IMG/VR virus record: IMGVR_UViG_3300037246_001850
Location: 1 to 29,532 of that record
Reading direction: 5' to 3' (one strand)
DNA: 29,532 nt
Source: a virus
Shown here: in pieces, positions 13,534 to 20,672 of the stretch
Layout of the letters: each line of letters starts with the position of its first letter
How positions within the stretch are numbered: the first letter of the stretch is position 1
The notes under the pieces: generated by a model
The model's input: the letters and a program-made list of their open reading frames with translations, nothing else
Databases searched by the model: none
What the model was told of the DNA's origin: nothing
Position numbers and translations under genes: made by a program

Positions 13534-13728
13534 ATGGAAACAGCTGAGGATACACTCACGGCGGATCTCACGCTTCGTATTGCGCGAGGCCGAAAGGCGA
13601 TCCGTGTTGTGGAGCGTCTGGCGTACCGCCTTGTATCTGATGCTGTCGGGCCGGAAGACATAGAAGAGGCCAGGAGCGTGCTTCGGCTCGCAATCGGTCT
13701 ACGCCGTAAACTAGACGCTTGGAGGTAA
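13534..13728 (+). CDS. Small helical protein between the two tail tube genes
   Basis: A 64-residue protein, ATG one base after the previous stop. It is helical throughout and rich in Arg, Leu, Ala and Glu (TADLTLRIARGRKAIRVVER, VGPEDIEEARSVLRLAIG, LRRKLDAWR). The coding frame is compact, and the stop falls within the ribosome binding region of the next gene (GGAGG at 13721-13725). No family is recognised. Being wedged between paralogous tail genes suggests a tail-related or regulatory small protein, but the sequence gives no further clue. Confidence 0.55.
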   Translation: METAEDTLTADLTLRIARGRKAIRVVERLAYRLVSDAVGPEDIEEARSVLRLAIGLRRKLDAWR

Positions 13729-13732
13729 GGGC

Positions 13733-14155
13733 ATGGCTTATAGCAGCCCATCCGAAGTCAAGATCGAGTACGACAACGTAGGAGGGACACCAGTCGACAT
13801 TTCGCAGTATGTCCAGACGATCAACGATGTCGACATCGAGTCGGTGACGGAGGAGGTCGGGTCGTTCGGAGACTCCTGGGAAGAGCACCTGCCAATCGGG
13901 ATCGGCAAACTACCGATCATCGAGCTCGGTGGGATCTACGATGACATTGTGACCGTAGGTCCGGACGCTCTCTTCGCGGATCGTGCACCGGAGAACCCGA
14001 ACACGGACTCGCGGACGCTCATCATCACCTGGAGGACGGGCAAGACCACGACATTCGAGACGTACCTGGTGTCGTACCGTCGTGCGGCCGATCGCAACGC
14101 GCTGACGCAGTACACGGCGCGCCTGCAGCCGACCGGAGCCGTAGTCGAGGCGTAA
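13733..14155 (+). CDS. Second tail tube protein (short paralog)
   Basis: A 140-residue protein, ATG at 13733 with GGAGG 7 bases upstream. GGTPVDISQYVQTINDVDIE then SFGDSWEEHLPIGIGK at 44-59 and GGIYDD at 66-71 are a clear tail tube pattern. The second block is nearly identical to residues 38-65 of the 12570 protein. The end (TTTFETYLVSYRRAADRN, ALTQYTARLQPTGAVV) is the standard tube C-terminus. Its length is normal for a siphovirus tube protein, so this may be the main tube subunit and the longer one a variant subunit, or the reverse. It is followed by a strong stem-loop before the chaperone genes. Confidence 0.75.
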   Translation: MAYSSPSEVKIEYDNVGGTPVDISQYVQTINDVDIESVTEEVGSFGDSWEEHLPIGIGKLPIIELGGIYDDIVTVGPDALFADRAPENPNTDSRTLIITWRTGKTTTFETYLVSYRRAADRNALTQYTARLQPTGAVVEA

Positions 14156-14169
14156 AAGGCAGTTAACCC

Positions 14170-14220
14170 GGTGGTGTGGTTTCGTCTTCGGATGAACCCC
14201 GAAGAGCCTCCCACACCACC
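14170..14220 (+). promoter_or_regulatory. Two-tier stem-loop between tail tube and chaperone genes
   Basis: GGTGGTGTGG (14170-14179) pairs perfectly with CCACACCACC (14211-14220). Inside it, TCTTCGG (14185-14191) pairs perfectly with CCGAAGA (14199-14205) around a 7-base loop. The Shine-Dalgarno AAGGAGG of the next gene begins right at the base of the stem. There is no T-run. Likely roles are mRNA stabilisation of the tube transcript, processing, or damping of chaperone translation. Confidence 0.65.
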
Positions 14221-14234
14221 AAGGAGGATGTACG

Positions 14235-14666
14235 ATGTTTACGAAGAAGATCACAAAGGAAGTCGTAATCGAGGAAGACGGAAAGACCACCGGAACCGTC
14301 ATCATTCGAAAGCTCTCGGCGAAGTCTCTCGGGAAGGTACGAGAGCAGAAGCAGATCGCTTCGTTCCAGCTCACGTCGAAGATGGGTTCGGACATGATCA
14401 AAGCCTTCCGGCAGACTGCAATGGAACGTGAAGAGCTGGACAAGCACGCGGCGCAGGCCGAAGACCCGACCCCAGAGGACAGGTACTCACAGTACGATCG
14501 TGACTCGACACTCGAGAAGGGAATCGTCTCATGGTCGTTCGAAGAGAAGCTCCGGGAAGGTCTCGAGGACATGGATGAGCCGTCCTCCGAGCATCTGTTC
14601 CACGAGATCATCGACCTGTCCGATCCTCCTCCGTCGGAGAAGATAGCGGAGGGAAAAGCCGATTAA
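14235..14666 (+). CDS. Tail assembly chaperone, upstream frame (gpG-like)
   Basis: A 143-residue acidic/helical protein, ATG at 14235 with GGAGG 8 bases upstream. It lies between tail tube and tape measure, the invariant position of the lambda G-type tail assembly chaperone, which coats the tape measure during tail assembly. Content: EVVIEEDGKTTGTVIIRKLS, then LSAKSLGKVREQKQIA, a helical middle, YSQYDRDSTLEKGIVSWSFE and EHLFHEIIDLSDPPP. Four codons before the stop it contains the heptamer G GGA AAA in the correct frame for -1 slippage, and the -1 frame is open into the next gene. Normal termination gives this 143-residue form. Confidence 0.8.
   Translation: MFTKKITKEVVIEEDGKTTGTVIIRKLSAKSLGKVREQKQIASFQLTSKMGSDMIKAFRQTAMEREELDKHAAQAEDPTPEDRYSQYDRDSTLEKGIVSWSFEEKLREGLEDMDEPSSEHLFHEIIDLSDPPPSEKIAEGKAD
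14651..14657 (+). other. Programmed -1 ribosomal frameshift site (GGGAAAA)
   Basis: In the chaperone frame the heptamer reads G GGA AAA, an exact X XXY YYZ slippery site, close to lambda GGGAAAG. After slipping, the frame runs through AGC CGA TTA AGA TCC with no stop into the 14672-15013 frame. The joined product would be about 259 residues (14235-15013). A possible downstream hairpin pairs ATCCT 14668-14672 with AGGAT 14691-14695 and CCAG 14677-14680 with CTGG 14684-14687. Confidence 0.85.
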
Positions 14667-14671
14667 GATCC

Positions 14672-15013
14672 TTGCACCAGCTTCTGGATGAGGATACTCC
14701 GGATGACCCAGATGTTGCACGGATCATACTCATCGCAAGGATCGCGGAAACGTTCCATCAGTTGCCAACGGTGGTTGCTCGGGACCTAGATAATGATCCC
14801 GGGCAACTATCGGTGGCATGCCTCATGGTTCTCCAGTACTCGGAAGCGTACGCAGCGGAGAAACGGGCGAAGTCGGATGATGACATGAAGGCATGGAAGG
14901 GCTCGAAGGTGATGGAAAACGTGCTCAGGAACAAGTTCGACCTGTTCACAGAACATCGGGAAGCAAGGGAAGCAAAGAGAGTAGAGGAAGAGGCCAATGG
15001 CAGGAGTAATTAA
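14672..15013 (+). CDS. Tail assembly chaperone, downstream frame (gpT-like, made by frameshift)
   Basis: This is the -1 frame continuation of the chaperone gene. It begins formally at TTG 14672 but has no convincing ribosome binding site, so it is most likely expressed only as the G-T-type fusion. The segment is helical (DPDVARIILIARIAETFHQL, PGQLSVACLMVLQYSEAYA) and ends in a charged tail (EHREAREAKRVEEEANGRSN). In lambda the T part of the fusion recruits tail tube subunits to the chaperone-coated tape measure. Its 3' end overlaps the tape measure start by 17 bases. The order G, G-T, tape measure is conserved in siphoviruses. Confidence 0.8.
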   Translation: MHQLLDEDTPDDPDVARIILIARIAETFHQLPTVVARDLDNDPGQLSVACLMVLQYSEAYAAEKRAKSDDDMKAWKGSKVMENVLRNKFDLFTEHREAREAKRVEEEANGRSN

Positions 15014-18000
15014 TCTCGGAGCTCTCAGAACGACGCTGTCGGTATTCGACGATGTGTCTCCTACGCTCCTGCGTATGGGTCAGACCTTCGACGATACTGG
15101 GAGGCACGTCGACTCTCTAAGCGTGAAAATCGCGAAGTTCGGCATGGAGATTGGACGGGCAACCGCAGAGAACGTTGAGATCCTGAACGATCGGATGGCG
15201 AGTCTCGGGAAGAAAGCCCTGATCGCTGCTGCCGCGATTCCGATTGTGGGAGCAGGGTTCGCTCGGACAGCAGTCCAGTTGAACAGTTCGATTGCGAACG
15301 TCACATCTCTGCTCGGGGAGCTCTCGGAAGTAGAGATGGCGGAGACCGTCGATGGTATGAGAGAGGCGATTCAACGTCTCGCTCTAGAGACGGGGTCTTC
15401 GACACAGGGCGTTACAGACGGCCTGTACGAAGTCGTGTCAGCTCTCGAGTTCACGGAAGATTCGTTCACTCAGCTAGAGCTCGCAACGAAGTCGGGAGTC
15501 GCAGGTCTATCAACGACACAACAGAGCTTCCAGCTCTTGTCGGCAGTCACGAAGGCGTATGGAGATACGAGCGCAGCAGCGTTTACGAAGGTCTCGGATC
15601 TCGCATTCCAGACGGTCAAGTTGGGCCAGACCACGTATCCAGAACTCGCAGCAAGCATCGGTCAGGTCGCTCCAATTGCGAACGCGATGAGTGTCTCGAT
15701 GGAAGAGATGTTCGCGATCACAGCGGCCGTCGCAGGACAGACAGGCAGCACGTCCATGGCCATGACACAGATGGCTTCGGCGCTCGCTGGACTGTCATCG
15801 CCAACGGACGACTTGAAGAAGGTGTTTAAGGAGCTCGGGGTAGAAAGCGGAAAGGCAGCGATCGAACAATTCGGCTTTGCGAAGACCTTGGACATGGTCG
15901 TAGCGAAGGCGAACAAGATGGGCGTCTCGGTTAAGGACCTCCTCGGACGGAAAGAGGCTTGGCTCCTGACGACAGGTCTTGCCGGGGACAAGATGGTCGA
16001 GTTCGGGAAGAAGATGGACGGGATGACCAAAGCGGCGGCCGCTGGAGGAAGTGTCCTGCAGGAAGCATTTGACAGGCAGACCGATGGAGTGAACAAAGTC
16101 GGGTTCGCCTGGATCAGGTTGACGGGGTCGATTAAGATTGCGTCCGAGAAGATCGGGGAGCTCCTTCTCCCTCTCTTCGGATTCATCATCGCCATTTTCC
16201 AAAAGGCCATGGACATATTCAATGCGTTTATGGATGTCCTTGGAAAGATTCCGAATATCGTAAGAACGGTCATCGTCGGATTCATATCACTCGCTGCGAC
16301 GTTCGGAGGGCTGCTCCTCTCGTTCAGCTCGATGATCAAGCTGGCCCTTCTCCTAGCCGCGGCCCTCGGGAAGCTCTCGATTCACGTACTTGTGTTCGGG
16401 GGGATTAAGACAGCTCTTACCCTTCTCGGTGCTGCGATCGGGGGTCAGATCGGTGGCTGGCTCGTCTGGACAGCCGGAGTGAAGACCGCCTCAGCTGCAA
16501 TGTGGGGGTTACAGAAAGCATCAGCCGCGTTCATGGGGACGACGGCAGGAATGACTCTCGGCGTACTCGCAGCCGCAGCCGCAGGAGCAAAGCTCGGTTC
16601 CGCCCTGCTCGAGGCCGGGGATAATATTCAGGGGACGAACGATCATACCCGACAGGCAATTCGAGAGGTCGGACTTCTTGAAGGAGCCTGGGCCTTGCTC
16701 GGAGATGCACTCTCAGGGTTCGGTCCGCTCTTGGACCGCATCGGACAGTTCTTCGAGGACTTGCTCGGACCAGTCGGGAAGGTGTTCTCAGCGATTACGT
16801 CATATGTGAAGTTCCTCGGGAAAGGAGCTCTCTCGCTTGTTTCCATCTTTGGAGACGCGATCAATGCACTCGGGAACACTCTGTACGCCGTTGACGAAGC
16901 TCAGAGACAGGCTACAGAGGGTCTATCTGAATGGGCAGCTGAGATGCGGAAGGTTCATGAGGAGGTTCAGAAGAGAGAGGCTGATGCCGTTGCCGAGCAA
17001 GCGCGTCTGATTAAGCTCGGGAAGAAGGACGTAACGATCGAAGACCTCGTTCAGAAGTCGTCCTCTGAGGAGACGATCAAGAAGGCACAGGATATCGTCG
17101 GCGAGACGATGAAGATTCTTGACCTTGCAACGGCGTATAGGGTCTTGGCAATTGCAGAGGCCAAGCGCGCGGTGATCGCGAAGGAACAGGAAGCGGCAGT
17201 CGAGGCGATCACTGGGCTTAAGGCGAAGGAGAAAGCAAAGAAGCTTGCGGAGGAAGCGGCTGAAGCAACGAAGAAGCATGCAGCGGCCGTACGAGACCTC
17301 GCAGACGCGTTCCGTGGAATGCCGGATCTCGATACGATAGCAATGACGCTCGAAGCTCTGGGTCAGGTAGACCTTCGGAACATGCAGCCAGCACAGATCG
17401 AGGCCTTGGCGAAAGCCTTCATGGAATGGGAGAAGGCTGGAGTCGCGGTTACGGCCGAGATGGAGGAAGTGATCCAGGCCTGGTTGCTTGCGGATGCGGA
17501 GGCACAGGCCCTTGCACTCTCGATCGAGACGGTGAATCTCGAGCTAGCAGAGCAAGCGAGGATTGCAGGATTGCTCGGACCGGGTCTCGAAGGACTGAAG
17601 CAAAGCTTCGCTGATATTGGGTCCGCTGTAGGAGGCGAGGGCGGGATCGAGATCATTGACAATGTCAAGTTGATGGAGTCGATTCGTCAACTCGACGAGC
17701 TCTCGAAGGTCGCAGAGGCGAATAACGTAGAGATCGAGGGTCTTGGCAGGCTCTCTCTGGAACTGCTCTCTGAGGCTGCGAAGCGTGGACTCGACCTAGA
17801 AGGAGTCTTCGAACGGGTCGCGGACGAGGTCGAGGAAGGAGCGAACCAGATCTCCAAGATGGAAGGGGCGATGATGGGGATCTCGTTCCTCGCCGGAGCC
17901 GTAGGAGGACAGTTCGGAGAGATGCTCCAGGCAGTCGATGGCATCGCGTCGGGCTTCGACGATTGGAACGATAAGCTCACGACCTCGTCGGATAAGTTCA

Positions 18001-19313
18001 ACATGATTGCTGGAGCCGTCGGACAGATCGGCGGAGTCATTGGAGGGACCGCAGGTTCCACGCTCTCTGGAGCAGCCGGTGGAGCGATGACCGGATTCGC
18101 GGTTGGAGGACCGATCGGAGCAGTCGTCGGTGGAGTCATCGGCGGCGTAATGGGGTTCATGAAGGGGAAGAAGCAGAAGGAAGAGGAACGACAGAAGCAG
18201 ATTCAGGACTCGCTGACCCTCCTCGGGGATACTGCCTCGCAGATCGAGGACCTGATCAACGAGAAGCTCGCTGCGGGAGTGTCGGGACTGTCTTCGATGT
18301 TTGGAAGACTTGCTATGGATACGAATCTCACGCAAGAGCGTTTGGACAACATGGGAATAATCGGAGTCGCCATGTTCCAGACGTTGAGAGACGAAGGGTA
18401 CTCGGTCGTCGAAGCAATGATGGCGATCGGAGATTCGCTCGATCAGGCACTCGCGACAGCAGAGGAGCAAGGCCTCGCGTTGACAGGAGTCTTCGGACAG
18501 CTCGCCCAGTTCCGGAATCTTGTCATGGACAATCAGGAGCTTGTTGCAGGGGTCGAAGGGATGAGTGCCGTGTTCGAGGCGCTCCGTGCGACAGGGAACC
18601 TGACACAAGAGACGTTCAACGCCTTACGCAACGAGATGATCATGGGCTACGACGACATGATCGAAGCTGGGTTCACGGCGGATCAAGCACTTGCGCTCAT
18701 GGCACCGACGCTCTTGCAAATCCGGAATGCGGCGAGGGACGGACAGATCGCAATCGACGCAGAGACGCAGGCATTGATCGATCAGGCAGAGACGGCAGGG
18801 CTCTTCGAAGGACTCGAGGACCCAATGGAGAAGCTCGTCGAGTTGCAAGAGCTCATGTTGTTGACCGTCTCCGCACTTGTAGATGTATTCGGAGGACAGT
18901 TGCCTGCGGCAGTTCAGACGTACATCGATTCGATTAATAGGATTCCACCCGTTCCGACTCCTCCGGGTGGAGTTCCGGGTGGGGCGCCTGATGGAGCAGC
19001 ACCGCCGAATCCTCCTTCGATTCCGCGGGATGAGTATAATCCAGACTTCGAGGCACAGAGTGGATTCTTCTCCGGGTCGATGCCTGTTGGGCCAAGGCCA
19101 GGAGGAGGGACCGATCTTCGAGTGCATCCAGGTGAGCGTGTTTCGGTTATGCCTGAAGGTGCAGGAGCAGCTCCTATCGTCAACTTGCATATCAACGAGA
19201 ACCCGATGCAGACGGCTGAGACGACGCAACGCATGAGAGAGTTCACGGTTGAGACAGTTGATCGGAAACTCGCAACGCACCTTGCGGAGCTTGTTGCCGC
19301 GGGGGAGGCGTAA
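14997..19313 (+). CDS. Tape measure protein
   Basis: At 1438 residues this is the longest gene in the window. It follows the chaperones, as expected for the protein that sets tail length and is ejected with the DNA. The N-terminal region (about 100-360) fits the minor tail/tape measure domain: VTSLLGELSEVEMAETVDGM, ALETGSSTQGVTDGLYEVVS, LGQTTYPELAASIGQVAP, AAVAGQTGSTSMAMTQMASAL. Hydrophobic segments occur near 73-94 and from about 384 to 500 (LFGFIIAIFQKAMDIF, IVGFISLAATFGGLLLSF), and a glycine-zipper stretch at about 1008-1060. Long Ala/Glu/Lys helices fill 640-980. The C-terminus has a Pro/Gly-rich linker and a VHPGERVSVMPEG motif common in tape measures. By the rule of about 0.15 nm per residue the tail would be about 0.2 micrometres. 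Confidence 0.92.
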   Translation: MAGVINLGALRTTLSVFDDVSPTLLRMGQTFDDTGRHVDSLSVKIAKFGMEIGRATAENVEILNDRMASLGKKALIAAAAIPIVGAGFARTAVQLNSSIANVTSLLGELSEVEMAETVDGMREAIQRLALETGSSTQGVTDGLYEVVSALEFTEDSFTQLELATKSGVAGLSTTQQSFQLLSAVTKAYGDTSAAAFTKVSDLAFQTVKLGQTTYPELAASIGQVAPIANAMSVSMEEMFAITAAVAGQTGSTSMAMTQMASALAGLSSPTDDLKKVFKELGVESGKAAIEQFGFAKTLDMVVAKANKMGVSVKDLLGRKEAWLLTTGLAGDKMVEFGKKMDGMTKAAAAGGSVLQEAFDRQTDGVNKVGFAWIRLTGSIKIASEKIGELLLPLFGFIIAIFQKAMDIFNAFMDVLGKIPNIVRTVIVGFISLAATFGGLLLSFSSMIKLALLLAAALGKLSIHVLVFGGIKTALTLLGAAIGGQIGGWLVWTAGVKTASAAMWGLQKASAAFMGTTAGMTLGVLAAAAAGAKLGSALLEAGDNIQGTNDHTRQAIREVGLLEGAWALLGDALSGFGPLLDRIGQFFEDLLGPVGKVFSAITSYVKFLGKGALSLVSIFGDAINALGNTLYAVDEAQRQATEGLSEWAAEMRKVHEEVQKREADAVAEQARLIKLGKKDVTIEDLVQKSSSEETIKKAQDIVGETMKILDLATAYRVLAIAEAKRAVIAKEQEAAVEAITGLKAKEKAKKLAEEAAEATKKHAAAVRDLADAFRGMPDLDTIAMTLEALGQVDLRNMQPAQIEALAKAFMEWEKAGVAVTAEMEEVIQAWLLADAEAQALALSIETVNLELAEQARIAGLLGPGLEGLKQSFADIGSAVGGEGGIEIIDNVKLMESIRQLDELSKVAEANNVEIEGLGRLSLELLSEAAKRGLDLEGVFERVADEVEEGANQISKMEGAMMGISFLAGAVGGQFGEMLQAVDGIASGFDDWNDKLTTSSDKFNMIAGAVGQIGGVIGGTAGSTLSGAAGGAMTGFAVGGPIGAVVGGVIGGVMGFMKGKKQKEEERQKQIQDSLTLLGDTASQIEDLINEKLAAGVSGLSSMFGRLAMDTNLTQERLDNMGIIGVAMFQTLRDEGYSVVEAMMAIGDSLDQALATAEEQGLALTGVFGQLAQFRNLVMDNQELVAGVEGMSAVFEALRATGNLTQETFNALRNEMIMGYDDMIEAGFTADQALALMAPTLLQIRNAARDGQIAIDAETQALIDQAETAGLFEGLEDPMEKLVELQELMLLTVSALVDVFGGQLPAAVQTYIDSINRIPPVPTPPGGVPGGAPDGAAPPNPPSIPRDEYNPDFEAQSGFFSGSMPVGPRPGGGTDLRVHPGERVSVMPEGAGAAPIVNLHINENPMQTAETTQRMREFTVETVDRKLATHLAELVAAGEA

Positions 19314-20672
19314 ATGCAATCAGCAGCGTTGGTAGAGGCACGACGGAAAGGCTCAGAGGTGTATCCGGTCCTTGACGTTGTCTGGGACGTCCGAGGATAT
19401 ACTCCAGCAGCACGAGGCGTGTATTCGCCTTCGGCTCGGGATACAGACATCGGACATGTCACGGCAGTGACACGGCCAGGAGGCTGGGCAGAGATTGCAT
19501 ACGGCTCTGGGATCAGGAAAGGCAAGCTCGACGCAGTCACGACAGAAGTCTCGATCTCAGACATTGATCGGACGTTGATCGATATGCTCGAGACGTACGA
19601 TCCTCGAGGGAGTGCTGCGAACATTCGTTGGGCGTCTCCAGGATTGGTCTCGGCCGATTGGGAACCAGTCTTCGTAGGGATCGTGTCGGACTGGGCCAGA
19701 GAGGGTCTGTACACCAAGCTCGAGTTGAAGACAGATGATACGGTCCTTCGTACGATCGTGCCTTCAGCAGTCTTCTCGAGGACGGAATGGCCTTCGACGT
19801 TTGAGGGAACGATCTTCGGAACGCACATGCCTTTAGTTACTGGGATCCATGACGCGTTTCTTCTAACAGCACGAGGAATGCTCCCTGCGGTGAACATCCG
19901 GTATGACAAGGACATCGGGTACTGGTACCTGGCGTCCCTCGGAAACCTCGTTGACATACGACGGATCTACTACGACGGGGATGCCATAGACGCCAGCGCC
20001 TGGACGATTCGCCGTGGCACCTGGGGTGCGAACAACATTACGATCATCGAGATCCTCGATGGGTTCCAGCCAGACGAAGGAGTCGTCGTTGCGTTCGATT
20101 GTGAGGGACCCGATGCCGACGGCCTCGCGGTTGGACCGACGTTGCTAGGTCCGGTAGAGCAGCTCAGGATGATTCTCCAAGAGTACGTGTATCGGGATCC
20201 ACCTCTCATGGGGTGGGTTGGAGATCATCCGATCATCGACGATGCGTCGTGGGACGAGGCGGCTGCGTTCTTCAACGCCCGAGGATATGACTGTGGACGA
20301 CGCTTCGGCGGATCGCAGAATGCAGAGTCAGCAGCTCAGGTTGTTCAGTCGTTCTTGGACGCGTATCCGTTTACACGGATCTGGTGGACACCTCTCGGAA
20401 CACTCGCGCTCGGGGTTATAGACCCGGATGACGTGGATCCTGACGATTCGCTCTGGTTCGATCTACAGACACACGGGGAAGGTGGACAAGTCCCGTTTAA
20501 GCCCGGGGATCGAAGAGAGGTGTATACGCACCTCAAACAACCGTACATGTTCTCGAGCGCGGACCAGAAGTATGAGTCCGCGTATGAAGCACATGACGTT
20601 GCAGCGTTGCCCGAGAAGGTGATTCTGAACATTGATAACCCGTGGACTCAGGCGAGGTTCAATAACGAATGA
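19314..20672 (+). CDS. Tail tip/distal tail or hub protein
   Basis: A 452-residue protein, ATG directly after the tape measure stop. Position (first gene after tape measure) is that of the distal tail/hub proteins. Visible segments: EVYPVLDVVWDVRGYTPAAR, the KGKLDAVTTEVSISDIDRTLI and WEPVFVGIVSDWAREGLYTK pattern that recalls hub-type beta domains, ILDGFQPDEGVVVAFDCEGP and SFLDAYPFTRIWWTPLGTLA. Two Cys are present (DCEGP and YDCGRR). I cannot place it in a named family with confidence. The gene overlaps the next start by 4 bases (ATGA), which fits a tail-tip operon. Confidence 0.65.
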   Translation: MQSAALVEARRKGSEVYPVLDVVWDVRGYTPAARGVYSPSARDTDIGHVTAVTRPGGWAEIAYGSGIRKGKLDAVTTEVSISDIDRTLIDMLETYDPRGSAANIRWASPGLVSADWEPVFVGIVSDWAREGLYTKLELKTDDTVLRTIVPSAVFSRTEWPSTFEGTIFGTHMPLVTGIHDAFLLTARGMLPAVNIRYDKDIGYWYLASLGNLVDIRRIYYDGDAIDASAWTIRRGTWGANNITIIEILDGFQPDEGVVVAFDCEGPDADGLAVGPTLLGPVEQLRMILQEYVYRDPPLMGWVGDHPIIDDASWDEAAAFFNARGYDCGRRFGGSQNAESAAQVVQSFLDAYPFTRIWWTPLGTLALGVIDPDDVDPDDSLWFDLQTHGEGGQVPFKPGDRREVYTHLKQPYMFSSADQKYESAYEAHDVAALPEKVILNIDNPWTQARFNNE

